Shown: positions 33,580 to 42,185 of the stretch, in pieces
Numbering within the stretch: the first letter of the stretch is position 1
Layout of the letters: each line of letters begins with the position of its first letter
NCBI RefSeq assembly: GCF_030062155.1
Contig: NZ_CP118267.1
Span: forward strand, 434,001-498,000
Source of the DNA: Pantoea sp. Lij88
GTDB taxonomy: Bacteria; Pseudomonadota; Gammaproteobacteria; Enterobacterales; Enterobacteriaceae
Direction of reading: 5' to 3'
Length of the DNA stretch: 64,000 nucleotides
The notes under the pieces: model-generated
What the model was told of the DNA's origin: nothing
Databases searched by the model: none
Seen by the model: the letters and a program-made list of their open reading frames with translations, nothing else
Position numbers and translations under genes: made by a program

Positions 33580-34794
33580 TCAGCTGATAGGTTTTGACTG
33601 CGCTGCCAGCGGAGCCAGCAGCATCTGCAACAGGCTCAGCAGTGCCAGCACGCTGAAGGGCAGCGTCCAGTTACCGCTCTGCTCATGCAGCATGCCAAAG
33701 CACAGCGGCCCGAGCGCCGCCAGCGCATAACCCACACACTGCGCCATGCCAGACAATTGTGAGGCCTGGCGGTGATTGGTGGCTCGCAGATTAAACAGCG
33801 AGAGGCAGAGCACCAGTGATGCGCCTGCGCCCAGTCCGGCGAGTGTCAGCCAGACGGCGGCCCATTGCGGATTAAGCAGCAAACCCAGCATGCCGAGAAA
33901 AATACCCGCTGAGGCAATGAACGCGGTGAGTCGGGCATCTTTAACCCGCTTCAGCGCCATCATACAGCCCAGGTTAGCGACGATCGCAATCGCCTGATAC
34001 CAGAACAGCAGCCAGCCCGCGCTGGACTGGCTGAAGCCATTATCCTGAGCAAACACGGTAAACCAGTCGATCAGGGTATAAAACGCCAGCGATTGCAGCG
34101 CCATAAATAGCGCGATCTGCCAGCCGCCAGCCGATCGCCAGGGATGACGATGTGCGACGGGCGCATCGGCAGGCGCTAAGGTTGATTGCCGCTGACGTAG
34201 CAGCGGCAGCCAGGCGAGCAGCGCAACCAGCCCCGGCAGCGCCCAGACCACCAGCGAGAGTCGCCAGCCCGCCGTGGAGAGCTGGCTCAGCGGTACGGCA
34301 ATGCCTGAAGCGAGGCTGGCAGTAATCGACATGGTGGCGGCATACAGGCCAATATATTTAGCCGTTTGGGCGGTGAAATCGCGTTTAATCAGTGGCGGCA
34401 GCAGCACGTTGGCGGCGGCAATGCCTGCACTCAGCAGCAGTGTTCCGCCCCACAACGCCGCTTCAGCGGGCTGCCAGCGCAACAGCGAACCGGCCGTAAT
34501 CAGGCACAGCGCGCCCCATAAACTGCGTTCCAGCCCGACGCGATGACCCAGCCAGGCGGCGGGCGGCGCGAGCAGGGCAAACAGCATCAGGGGAATAAAA
34601 TTAAACAGGCCCGCTTCACCGGCGCTGAGGCCAAAAGTCTCGCGGATATCCTGCAGTACCGGACCCGCGACGGTAATCGGCGCGCGAAGATTAGCCGCAG
34701 TGAGCAGCAGGACGAACAAAAAAAACGTGGCGCTGGAAAACACAGCGAGAGGTTTAGCTGGGTGTTGTACAGGCATCATGGCAGGGATCATCAC
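33580..34794 (-). CDS. CynX/NimT family MFS transporter
   Basis: A 404-aa inner-membrane protein with about 12 TM segments. The first one starts after the cytosolic tail with FFLFVLLLTAANLRAPITVAGPVL, the hallmark of the CynX/NimT subfamily (cyanate or 2-nitroimidazole transporters), and is followed by LGHRVGLERSLWGAL. The substrate is not deducible. It lies on the same strand as, and 77 bp upstream of, the glutaminase gene. The start (ATG at 34794) has a poor ribosome site and may be a few codons further in. Confidence 0.85.
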   Translation of the reverse strand: MMIPAMMPVQHPAKPLAVFSSATFFLFVLLLTAANLRAPITVAGPVLQDIRETFGLSAGEAGLFNFIPLMLFALLAPPAAWLGHRVGLERSLWGALCLITAGSLLRWQPAEAALWGGTLLLSAGIAAANVLLPPLIKRDFTAQTAKYIGLYAATMSITASLASGIAVPLSQLSTAGWRLSLVVWALPGLVALLAWLPLLRQRQSTLAPADAPVAHRHPWRSAGGWQIALFMALQSLAFYTLIDWFTVFAQDNGFSQSSAGWLLFWYQAIAIVANLGCMMALKRVKDARLTAFIASAGIFLGMLGLLLNPQWAAVWLTLAGLGAGASLVLCLSLFNLRATNHRQASQLSGMAQCVGYALAALGPLCFGMLHEQSGNWTLPFSVLALLSLLQMLLAPLAAQSKPIS

Positions 34795-34953
34795 AGGCAG
34801 CAGGGCTGCGGGGGCGTTGCTTGACGTTAACGCTTACGCATCAGAATTGATGTCTGGGCGCTACTCTACTAACCGGCTGGTGGAGTGTAAAGCCTTGTTA
34901 TGCGATGAATTAGCGCAAATGCGATCTCGCTACAGGCTTCATCGCTTTACCGA

Positions 34954-35127
34954 TCAATGGAATTCAGGTTCCGGGAAGTGACCGCAGTCATTCTGGCTGG
35001 GATTGGTGCCGGGCTGGCAGGTCTGTTGACGGGTTTCGGCCGCCGGGACCGGTTTTTCAGCGTGCCATGGGGCGGCACTGCAGGCACTGAGAAGGGAAAC
35101 CAGAATCATCACACTGACAACGCGCAT
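34954..35127 (-). CDS. Small putative lipoprotein (57 aa)
   Basis: ATG at 35127, preceded by a perfect ribosome site AAGGAG and 5-nt spacer, opens a 57-codon frame. The product starts MRVVSVMILVSLLSACSAA: a lipoprotein signal peptide with lipobox LSAC (Cys16). The mature part is short, Pro-rich, with two more cysteines (QTCQPG and NDCGHF) that could form a disulfide. No family is recognised. It is probably an outer- or inner-membrane-anchored small envelope protein. Confidence 0.75.
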   Translation of the reverse strand: MRVVSVMILVSLLSACSAAPWHAEKPVPAAETRQQTCQPGTNPSQNDCGHFPEPEFH

Positions 35128-35231
35128 AGCCGCTCCTTATTAACCATCATGAACAAGGTCACGTCGGTGATCGGCGGTTTGCGGGTCAGGGACGTCTTAT
35201 CTGAGTGTGGTCGCTAAGGAAATTCTGTCAA

Positions 35232-35405
35232 TTAAAACAGCGCAAACATCAGCGCGACAGGAAAACTCATTGGCCAGGTCGCACCTACTAAAAAGGCACT
35301 CAGCAGTTTGATGCTTAACTTATCTTTGGCGATGAAGAACGTGATCAGCGTAGCGACCAGTGCAACAACGGCATAGAAAATGAGCATACCCTGGTACAGT
35401 GTCAT
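35232..35405 (-). CDS. ortT: OrtT/GhoT family membrane toxin
   Basis: A 57-aa protein with two hydrophobic segments and the conserved C-terminal block LLSAFLVGATWPMSFPVAL, matching E. coli OrtT (YdcX) and GhoT over their full 57-aa length as I recall them; the N-terminal MTLYQGMLIFYAVV resembles OrtT most. These proteins insert in the inner membrane, lower ATP and membrane potential and slow growth. The start at 35405 has GGAGATAACG upstream. No GhoS-like antitoxin gene is adjacent, so it looks like an orphan. Confidence 0.88.
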   Translation of the reverse strand: MTLYQGMLIFYAVVALVATLITFFIAKDKLSIKLLSAFLVGATWPMSFPVALMFALF

Positions 35406-35456
35406 CGTTATCTCCGCAGCGTCATTAAGGTTTTCGCTGCGCATGATGCGGATTTT

Positions 35457-35472
35457 TGTGATCCAGATCAAG
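35457..35472. promoter_or_regulatory. CRP-like site upstream of ortT
   Basis: TGTGATCCAGATCAAG matches the 16-bp core consensus TGTGATCTAGATCACA at 13 positions. It lies 52 bp upstream of the ortT ATG, which is compatible with direct control. Predicted by eye only. Confidence 0.45.
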
Positions 35473-35662
35473 AGCTGCAGGGTTTAGGATCTAAAGAAAT
35501 CATGGGGTAAGCCCCCGATTCGCTCGCTAACCGGTAATCTCACCGCAGGCGATTTCAGGCTGAAACCAGGTCGCAAAATTGCCGCTCAAACCTTTGCTGA
35601 CGCCGGAACTGCTTCCTGGCTACCGCTGGCGAAGACTCCCCGATTATTTGTCTCCAGGCCGT

Positions 35663-35688
35663 AAAAAAGCCCGCCAGCGTGGGCGGGC
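35663..35688 (-). terminator. Rho-independent terminator of fucO
   Basis: On the minus strand: stem GCCCGCC / GGCGGGC (35682-35688 with 35669-35675), 6-nt loop, then six Ts (complement of 35663-35668). It lies 26 bp after the fucO stop. Confidence 0.85.
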
Positions 35689-35713
35689 AATATGTGAGAG
35701 TAAAAAAGGTGAG

Positions 35714-36862
35714 TTAACTCTGCCGGTACAGCGCCATCACTTCTTCCAGGTCAGGCGTGCGGGGATTGCCGCCGGTACAGACATCATCCAGCGCCGCCTG
35801 TGCCAGTGCCGGGATATCCGCCTCCTGTAAGCCCACCTCACGCAGGGAACGCGGAATGCCCACATCGCGACAGAGCTTGCGAACCGCGGCGACCGCTGCT
35901 TCCCGTGCCTGATCCAGTGACAGGGTATCGATCTGTTTCACGCCCATCGCGCGGGCGATATCGCGATATTTTTCGCCTGTGCAGGAGGCATTCCACGCCA
36001 TCACCTGCGGCAGCAGAATGGCGTTTGCTACGCCGTGCGGGACGTTATAAAAGGCCCCCAGCGGGTGTGCCATACCATGCACCAGACCGAGACCGACATT
36101 AGAGAAGCCCATTCCGGCGACATACTGCCCCAGCGCCATCTGCTCGACCGCCTCACTATCGCCCGCGACTGACTTTCGCAGCGACTGGCTGATAATCCCG
36201 ATAGCTTTCAGGTGCAGCATATCGGTCATAGCCCAGGCACCGCGCGTGATGTAGCCTTCAATCGCGTGCGTTAAGGCATCAATGCCGGTTGCGGCTTTCA
36301 GCGAGGGGGGCATGCTCGCCATCATCTCCGCATCAATAATTGCCACTTTCGGAATGTCATGGGGATCGACACAGACAAACTTGCGACGATTCTCTTCATC
36401 GGTAATCACATAGTTGATGGTGACTTCTGCGGCCGTGCCTGCGGTGGTCGGGATCGCGATGATCGGCACACAGGGATGCCGGGTGGGCGCGACGCCTTCC
36501 AGACTGCGGACGTCTTCAAACTCCGGGTTGTTAATAATAATGCCGATCGCCTTACTGGTATCCTGCGGTGAGCCGCCACCGATGGCGATCAGGTAGTCAG
36601 CGCCTGACTGTCGGAACACCGCAACGCCCTGTTGCACAACCCGGATGGTAGGGTTCGGCACCACCTCATCATAAACCGCCCACGCAAGCTGGTGCTGATC
36701 CAGCAGATCGGTTACCCGCTTCAGCGCACCCGCTGCCACCAGCGCTTCGTCCGTGACGATCAGCGCTTTCCGCATCCCGCGACGCTCCACCTCTTCGGGC
36801 AAATGACGTAAAGCACCGGCCCCAAACCAGGCCGTCTCATTCAGAATCATACGTTGGGTCAT
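35714..36862 (-). CDS. fucO: Lactaldehyde reductase / iron-containing alcohol dehydrogenase FucO
   Basis: A 382-aa group III iron-dependent alcohol dehydrogenase that is very close to E. coli FucO. NAD motif: LIAIGGGSPQDTSKAIG; metal ligands lie in GIDALTHAIEGYITRG and GLVHGMAHPLGAFYNVPHGVANAI. FucO reduces L-lactaldehyde to 1,2-propanediol (and can oxidise diols). No other fuc gene is near; instead it is divergent from the dihydroxyacetone kinase gene, which suggests a role in short-chain polyol or triose metabolism. Start ATG 36862 after AGAGGATGTTTTG. Confidence 0.92.
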   Translation of the reverse strand: MTQRMILNETAWFGAGALRHLPEEVERRGMRKALIVTDEALVAAGALKRVTDLLDQHQLAWAVYDEVVPNPTIRVVQQGVAVFRQSGADYLIAIGGGSPQDTSKAIGIIINNPEFEDVRSLEGVAPTRHPCVPIIAIPTTAGTAAEVTINYVITDEENRRKFVCVDPHDIPKVAIIDAEMMASMPPSLKAATGIDALTHAIEGYITRGAWAMTDMLHLKAIGIISQSLRKSVAGDSEAVEQMALGQYVAGMGFSNVGLGLVHGMAHPLGAFYNVPHGVANAILLPQVMAWNASCTGEKYRDIARAMGVKQIDTLSLDQAREAAVAAVRKLCRDVGIPRSLREVGLQEADIPALAQAALDDVCTGGNPRTPDLEEVMALYRQS

Positions 36863-37006
36863 CAAAACATCCTCTGTTAACAAATGAATTTTCACCATCG
36901 GCGATCCCCGCTTCAGCTTCTGCGCAGAAGCTCTCAGTTCCGGGCCATGACAGTTGATAAAAATCAATCAATTAGCAAAAAAGGCGGTGTCTGCGCCAGC
37001 GGGTTT

Positions 37007-37024
37007 TGTGCGGGATGTCGCACA
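37007..37024. promoter_or_regulatory. Possible operator between fucO and dhaK
   Basis: Perfect inverted repeat TGTGCG N6 CGCACA in the 258-bp divergent intergenic region. The half-site spacing is too wide for CRP, so another regulator (for example the nearby LysR protein) may bind. Confidence 0.35.
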
Positions 37025-37120
37025 TCAGACTCACGGCCCTGTCGGGGGGTTTCCGTCAATCGCTGGAGGTATGCCACACTGCTGCATCAGCAATCACGCA
37101 TGCCCATGAGGAATGAAGAC

Positions 37121-38758
37121 ATGACCCGATTCGTAATGAATAAAAAGGATGATCTCGTCGACAGCGCGCTGGATGGCATGATTTACGCCAGCCCGTGGCG
37201 CAATCTGGTGCGGCTGCAGGTCGATCCGCGCATTCGCATCGTGATGCGCAGGGACTGGACCAAACAGCAGGTCGCGCTGATCTCCGGTGGCGGTTCCGGC
37301 CACGAACCGGCGCACGTCGGCTTTATCGGCAAAGGGATGCTGACGGCGGCCGTCTGCGGGGATGTATTTGCCTCTCCCAGCGTGGACGCGGTTTATAACG
37401 CCATCATTAACATTACCGGTGAGGCGGGATGTCTGCTGATTGTGAAAAACTACACCGGCGATCGGCTCAATTTTGGGCTGGCGGCAGAGAAAGCCCGAAA
37501 AGCGGGATTCAGCGTCAACATGGTCATTGTTGGTGACGACGTTGCGCTGCCCGATAATCCTCAGCCACGCGGCGTAGCGGGCACCTTGCTGGTGCATAAA
37601 GTGGCGGGCTTCGTCGCTGAACGCGGTGATGACCTGGCGGCAGTGACCGAAGCGGCAGAGGCGGCCAGCCATGCGATCGCCACCATGGGCGTTGCGCTCT
37701 CAAGCTGTCATCTGCCGGATGAACAGACCGGCCAGCGTGTCCCGGACGGCAGCGTTGAAATGGGGCTGGGGATCCACGGCGAGCCGGGCGTTGACGTGAT
37801 GCAGACGCAGAACAGTCAGCAGATTGTGCAGCATCTGCTGGAGAAGGTCATGCCGGACAACGACCAGCCACGCGCACTGCTGGTGAATAATCTTGGCGGC
37901 ATGTCGGCGCTGGAGATGAGTCTGGTCACACGGGATCTGATCGAGTCGCCCCTCAGTCGTGGCAGTAATTATCTGATCGGCCCGGCGCCGCTGATGACGG
38001 CGCTGGACATGAAAGGCTTTTCCGTCACCTGCATGACGCTGACACCGCTGTTTGAAGAGGCGATCTGCGCGCCGGTTGAAGTCACAGGCTGGCTTCCGGC
38101 GGTTAAGATCGCGCCGCTGCAGCCGGTGATCGCGACAAAAGAGGCAACGGCGCATCCTGCGCAACCTTCCGATAACCCGACAGTCGCGGCCTTTGTTAGC
38201 TGCATCTGTGAAACGCTGATCGTCTGCGAAGGTGAGCTGAACAAACTGGATGCGCAGGTCGGCGACGGCGATACCGGTTCAACCTTTGCTGCTGGCGCGC
38301 GCCAGATCCAGCGCGAATGTGCAGATAAGAAACTGCCGTTGAATGCCTTGCCCGATCTGCTCGCGGTGACGGGTGAGCGACTGGCGACGGTGATGGGTGG
38401 ATCCAGCGGCGTGCTGATGGCGATCTTTTTCACGGCTGCTGCGCAGCAACTGGCGGAAGGTGGGGCGCTGCCCGAGGCCCTGCAGCAGGGTCTGGAAAAG
38501 ATGAAGCAGTATGGTGGGGCGCAACCCGGCGATCGTACGCTGATCGATGCGCTGCAACCGGCCATCGAGGCGCTGGTGGCGGGTGAACCGCTGGCCGGGG
38601 CGGCTGATGCCGCGCAGCAGGGCAGTGATGCGACGGCCAGCATGGGGAAAGCAAAGGCAGGGCGTTCATCCTACCTTAACAGCGCTAACCTCAACGGCGT
38701 GCCCGATCCGGGTGCCGTCGCGGTCGCCAGAGTCTTTGCGGCATTAAAACAGCTTTAA
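37121..38758 (+). CDS. dhaK: ATP-dependent dihydroxyacetone kinase (DhaK-DhaL fusion)
   Basis: A 545-aa glycerone kinase with the two-domain structure of the Citrobacter freundii enzyme (552 aa): K domain (about 1-330) with SGGGSGHEPAHVGFIGKGML, GDVFASPSVDAV and the substrate-binding His in GLGIHGEPG; L domain (about 360-545) with LDAQVGDGDTGSTF, the Asp cluster that binds Mg-ATP, and MGGSSGVLMAIFF. It phosphorylates dihydroxyacetone to DHAP. The ATG at 37121 (MTRFVMNKK) is chosen; the frame is open well upstream. It is divergent from fucO and followed by a convergent LysR gene. Confidence 0.93.
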   Translation: MTRFVMNKKDDLVDSALDGMIYASPWRNLVRLQVDPRIRIVMRRDWTKQQVALISGGGSGHEPAHVGFIGKGMLTAAVCGDVFASPSVDAVYNAIINITGEAGCLLIVKNYTGDRLNFGLAAEKARKAGFSVNMVIVGDDVALPDNPQPRGVAGTLLVHKVAGFVAERGDDLAAVTEAAEAASHAIATMGVALSSCHLPDEQTGQRVPDGSVEMGLGIHGEPGVDVMQTQNSQQIVQHLLEKVMPDNDQPRALLVNNLGGMSALEMSLVTRDLIESPLSRGSNYLIGPAPLMTALDMKGFSVTCMTLTPLFEEAICAPVEVTGWLPAVKIAPLQPVIATKEATAHPAQPSDNPTVAAFVSCICETLIVCEGELNKLDAQVGDGDTGSTFAAGARQIQRECADKKLPLNALPDLLAVTGERLATVMGGSSGVLMAIFFTAAAQQLAEGGALPEALQQGLEKMKQYGGAQPGDRTLIDALQPAIEALVAGEPLAGAADAAQQGSDATASMGKAKAGRSSYLNSANLNGVPDPGAVAVARVFAALKQL

Positions 38759-38772
38759 GCATTTCTGCTGAC

Positions 38773-39651
38773 TTATGGCGCTAAACGCGCCTGTAAAAAG
38801 GCCAGTAACTGACGGTTTACCTCGCTGCGCTGACGGTGCTGTGGGTAAACCGCATTCAGGGAGAGCGGTGGCGGCTGGCAATCGTCCAGTACCGTCACCA
38901 GTTCACCACGCTGCAGCGCGTTCTCTACAATAAAGGCCGGTAATAACACCAGCCCTAAACCCGCCAGTGCGGCATCCCGCAGTACTTCGCCGTTGTTACT
39001 CACCATCGGCCCCTGAACCGCCAGCCATTTCGCTTTGCCATTAACCTGCAGTTCCCAGCCATTCTGACCTTCACGTCCGTAGCGCAGACAGGCGTGTTGC
39101 AGCAACGCTTCTGGCTGTTGCGGCGTGCCAGCCCGTTTCAGATAGTCGGGACTGCAGCAGATTACCCGCTTCAGCTCACCCAGCGGACGGGCAATCAGGG
39201 TGGAATCTGCCAGGGTGCCGATGCGAATTGCCATATCCACGCATTCGCCAATGACATCAACATAGCGGTCAGCCAGCTCAATCTGAAACTGCAGGGCCGG
39301 ATGGTGACGCAGAAATTCGGCGATCAGCGGTGACAGGTGGCTCATACCAAAAGACATCGGCATATTGATGCGGAAAGTACCGCGTAGCGCCTGCTGCTGC
39401 TCCGAGACCGCCAGTTCGGCTTCCTGAATCTCATCCAGAATACGCTGGGCATGCTGCGCAAACAGCAGTCCCGCATCGGTCACTGACAGCTTGCGGGTAT
39501 TGCGGATCAGCAGGCGGACGCCTAACGAAGCCTCCAGCGCGGCCATGCGGCGGCTGACATATTGCTTCGATAACATCAATTGCTCAGCCGCTGCAGTAAA
39601 GTTGCCAGCATGCATCACGGCGACATAAATCCGGAGGTCTTCAATCTGCAT
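38773..39651 (-). CDS. LysR family transcriptional regulator
   Basis: A 292-aa protein with the N-terminal winged helix-turn-helix (FTAAAEQLMLSKQYVSRRMAALEASLGVRLL, about 18-48) and the periplasmic-binding-like effector domain (about 88-292). The C-terminal part contains CVDMAIRIGTLADSTLIARPLG, typical of the family. It converges on dhaK and may regulate the fucO/dhaK pair or a neighbour. The target is inferred from location only. Start at the ATG at 39651; a GTG three codons earlier is in frame. Confidence 0.88.
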   Translation of the reverse strand: MQIEDLRIYVAVMHAGNFTAAAEQLMLSKQYVSRRMAALEASLGVRLLIRNTRKLSVTDAGLLFAQHAQRILDEIQEAELAVSEQQQALRGTFRINMPMSFGMSHLSPLIAEFLRHHPALQFQIELADRYVDVIGECVDMAIRIGTLADSTLIARPLGELKRVICCSPDYLKRAGTPQQPEALLQHACLRYGREGQNGWELQVNGKAKWLAVQGPMVSNNGEVLRDAALAGLGLVLLPAFIVENALQRGELVTVLDDCQPPPLSLNAVYPQHRQRSEVNRQLLAFLQARLAP

Positions 39652-39906
39652 AGTGTCCACTTATCGGTGACAGTCACGGGGATTCAGGCGATAGTTCAGC
39701 CGCAGGCGTTAACTTATATCGGGTAATGGGCGACAGGGCAACGCGTCCGCTGACCGTGCCTGCGCGACAGAGATCATAGATTTGCCGTTCCGCTGCCACT
39801 AAACAGGCAGGCTGGCGGGTTAATTGCGCTAAAGCCGTTATAGTAAGCAGGCAGTGACGAAACAGGTCTGGAGAGATTTCCGGGATAATCTGATAAGGAG
39901 TGGCTG

Positions 39907-40455
39907 GTGAAAAAATTACTCTGCGCGACGGTGCTGGCCGTTTTGCCTCTGACCACGCTGGCGGCGTCGGTGTTTACGCTGCAATCGCAGGATTTCAGCG
40001 ACAATGCGCTACTGGATAAGAAGTTTGCCGGTGCTAATAAAAGTAATCCTTCCTGTACCGGCGAGAATATCTCTCCCGAACTGAACTGGTCTGCGACGCC
40101 AGCGGGCACGCGCAGTCTGGCGCTGCTGATGACCGATCCTGTCGGCGCGAAAGGGCTGGGCGTCACCCACATGGTGGCCTATAACATTCCCCCCAGCCGT
40201 TCGTCGTTTGTGCAGGGTGCGCTGACGCAGGGCAAGGACTACACCGGCGGAAAAAATACGCCAGGCACGCTGCACTATTACGGGCCGTGCCCGCCAGCAG
40301 GCAGTGGATTGCATCACTATAACTTTGTGCTGATTGCCACCGATTTACCGGTGGGCCAGCTGAAAGCCGGACTCACCCAGGCGGAACTGGTGGCTCAGCT
40401 GAAAGGCCATGCGCTCGGCGCGGCCAGCACGGTCGGCCGGTTCAGTAATGAGTAA
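39907..40455 (+). CDS. YbhB/YbcL family PEBP-like secreted protein
   Basis: A 182-aa Raf-kinase-inhibitor-like (PEBP) protein with a signal peptide (MKKLLCATVLAVLPLTTLAA). PEBP signatures: NPSCTGENISPELNWSATPAGTRSLALLMTDPVG, VTHMVAYNIPP, YYGPCPPAGSGLHHYNFVLIATDL. Like E. coli YbcL it is expected in the periplasm. Its ligand is unknown. GTG start at 39907 after AAGGAGTGGCTG. Confidence 0.88.
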   Translation: MKKLLCATVLAVLPLTTLAASVFTLQSQDFSDNALLDKKFAGANKSNPSCTGENISPELNWSATPAGTRSLALLMTDPVGAKGLGVTHMVAYNIPPSRSSFVQGALTQGKDYTGGKNTPGTLHYYGPCPPAGSGLHHYNFVLIATDLPVGQLKAGLTQAELVAQLKGHALGAASTVGRFSNE

Positions 40456-40466
40456 TCTGCAGGTTT

Positions 40467-40491
40467 GCAGAGGCAGTTAGCCTGCCTCTGC
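40467..40491. terminator. Bidirectional terminator-like hairpin
   Basis: Perfect 10-bp stem GCAGAGGCAG / CTGCCTCTGC with a 5-nt loop between the convergent PEBP and hydrolase genes. No T-run is present on either strand. Confidence 0.5.
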
Positions 40492-40501
40492 GCGTTATGC
40501 C

Positions 40502-41368
40502 TCAGTCGCCACTGAACATCTCCCGGATGCGTGATGCAATGTGATCGGTGTGCGTCTCCAGCGCGAAATGGCCGCTATCCAGCATCTCAACCACCGCCTG
40601 CGGATTATCGCGCTGCCAGGCCACTGCGCCCGGTGGAATAAAGAACGGATCGTTTCTGCCCCAGATCACCAGCGTCGGAACCTGCTGCTGACGGAAGAAC
40701 GCCTGAAATTCCGGATAGCGTTTCAGGTTATTTGCGTAATCAAGAAACAGTGCCTGCTGAATAGCTTTGTTGCCGGGGCGCTCCATCAGCAGCGTGTCCA
40801 GGGTATACGTTTCAGGAGCGATTTGCTGCGGATCGCTGACCCCATGCAGATACTGCCACTTCACACCTTCCAGCGTCAGAATGGCGTCGCGAATCACCTG
40901 ACCGTTTGTCTCGCTGGGATCCGCCCAATAGGCGCGAACCGGTGCCCATGCTTCTCCTAATCCTTCCAGATAGGCGTTCCCGTTCTGCGATATCAGCCCG
41001 CTGACGCGGTCAGGATAGGCCAGCGCCAGCCGCAGGCCTGCTGGTGCGCCATAGTCAAAAACATACATCGCATACCGTTTCAGCCCCAGTGCATCGACAA
41101 AGGCGGTCAGCGTGTTACCGAGCGCGTCGAAGGTCCATGAATAATCGCGTTCAGCGGGGACCTCAGTGAAACCAAAGCCCGGCATATCCGGGGCGATGAG
41201 ATGAAATTTGTCGGCCAGAAGCGGAATCAGATTGCGGAACTGATGTGAAGAGGTGGGAAAACCATGCAATAACAGCAGCACGGGCAGGGAAGGATCGCCG
41301 GCTTCACGGTAAAAAATATTGATGCCGTCGGCCTGCTGGTAGCGGTAAGAAATTGATTGTGCATTCAT
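40502..41368 (-). CDS. Alpha/beta hydrolase
   Basis: A 288-aa alpha/beta hydrolase of the epoxide-hydrolase/haloalkane-dehalogenase branch. The oxyanion segment is LLLLHGFPTSSHQFRNLIPLLA; the nucleophile elbow region reads MYVFDYGAPAGLRLAL, with Asp in D-Y-G rather than Ser; VIWGRNDPFFIPPGA and SGHFALETH give the acid and His. Asp as nucleophile is the rule in that branch. It is divergent from the CGNR regulator, which probably controls it. ATG at 41368 with CAGGAGTTCGC upstream. Confidence 0.85.
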   Translation of the reverse strand: MNAQSISYRYQQADGINIFYREAGDPSLPVLLLLHGFPTSSHQFRNLIPLLADKFHLIAPDMPGFGFTEVPAERDYSWTFDALGNTLTAFVDALGLKRYAMYVFDYGAPAGLRLALAYPDRVSGLISQNGNAYLEGLGEAWAPVRAYWADPSETNGQVIRDAILTLEGVKWQYLHGVSDPQQIAPETYTLDTLLMERPGNKAIQQALFLDYANNLKRYPEFQAFFRQQQVPTLVIWGRNDPFFIPPGAVAWQRDNPQAVVEMLDSGHFALETHTDHIASRIREMFSGD

Positions 41369-41403
41369 GCGAACTCCTGTAACTGGGTAAATTACTTTTA
41401 AGG

Positions 41404-41509
41404 GGTTACCTGAAGCTAAGTATGCCGCGATAATGTAACCTGTCAAATTAATTAATAACGGTTACAATAAGCATGAGGTAACTACTCAATTGCATTTTTA
41501 TCGGTTACA
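41404..41509. promoter_or_regulatory. GGTTAC-repeat control region of hydrolase/CGNR pair
   Basis: The divergent intergenic region has GGTTAC on the plus strand at 41404-41409, 41460-41465 and 41503-41508, its complement GTAACC at 41435-41440, and a related GGTAAC at 41477-41482. Two copies share CGGTTACA. This looks like a multi-site operator array for the adjacent CGNR regulator. Confidence 0.5.
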
Positions 41510-41545
41510 GTAGCGCCAACAGAATTGAACGGGAGGAGCACTATC

Positions 41546-42133
41546 ATGGCGGAAACGCAATCGCAGAGCGGCCAGGGGCCGTGGTTTCTGGCCGATCATC
41601 CGGCGCTGGATTTCATCAACACTGAGGCCATTGTCGAGGGCCATCCGCACGATTTCTGGCAAACCGATCAGGATGTTGAAGCGTGGCTGCAGCATTCCGG
41701 GCTGGCAGCAGATGGCCTGGCGTCGCAGCATGAACCGGATGCGCTGTTGCAGGCCGCACGTCAGTTACGTCAGATCATCCGTAATAGTGTACAGCAGCAT
41801 AAAGCGGGTGAAGCCGTGGATATTCAGGCCCTGAATGCCTGGCTGGGCGAAGCAACCAGCCATCTGCAGCTGACCGGCGAGCCAGGTGAATTACAGCTCA
41901 GGCGCGTCTATGCAGGCCAGAGTGTCATGCAGCAACTGGGACAGGTTGCGGAGCAGGCTGCGATGCTGCTGGCGCAGGAGGATTTCAGCAGAGTCCGCCC
42001 CTGTGAACATCCCGCCTGTACCCTGTGGTTTTACGATCGCACCAAAGCGCATCGCCGCCGCTGGTGTAGCATGGCGCTGTGCGGTAATCGGGCAAAAGTC
42101 GCGCGTTTCAGGGCGGTTAAATCAGGTGGGTAG
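41546..42133 (+). CDS. CGNR zinc-finger (ABATE) regulator
   Basis: A 195-aa protein with the N-terminal ABATE domain (ADHPALDFINTEAIV at the start) and the C-terminal CGNR zinc finger: CEHPACTLWFYDRTKAHRRRWCSMALCGNRAKVARFR. The finger is DNA-binding in this regulator family. The ATG at 41546 follows GGGAGGAGCACTATC. It is divergent from the alpha/beta hydrolase and likely regulates it. Confidence 0.88.
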   Translation: MAETQSQSGQGPWFLADHPALDFINTEAIVEGHPHDFWQTDQDVEAWLQHSGLAADGLASQHEPDALLQAARQLRQIIRNSVQQHKAGEAVDIQALNAWLGEATSHLQLTGEPGELQLRRVYAGQSVMQQLGQVAEQAAMLLAQEDFSRVRPCEHPACTLWFYDRTKAHRRRWCSMALCGNRAKVARFRAVKSGG

Positions 42134-42150
42134 AGCGTCAGGCGGCAGAT

Positions 42151-42177
42151 AAAAAAACACCCTGCAGAGCAGGGTGT
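42151..42177 (-). terminator. Rho-independent terminator of the ProP-like gene
   Basis: On the minus strand: stem ACACCCTGC / GCAGGGTGT with a 3-nt loop, then a T-run (complement of 42151-42156), just after the transporter stop. Confidence 0.88.
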
Positions 42178-42185
42178 CAGGTGAC

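Larger units (their letters stand above)
35406..35713. other. Intergenic region upstream of ortT
   Basis: 308 bases without a gene. It contains a CRP-like palindrome near the ortT start and the fucO terminator. Nothing else is recognised in 35480-35660. Confidence 0.5.

Noticed and set aside
36863..37120. A CRP site at TGTGCG-N6-CGCACA between fucO and dhaK
   Set aside because: TGTG and CACA are 10 bp apart rather than 8, so it does not fit CRP; it is kept only as an unidentified inverted repeat.
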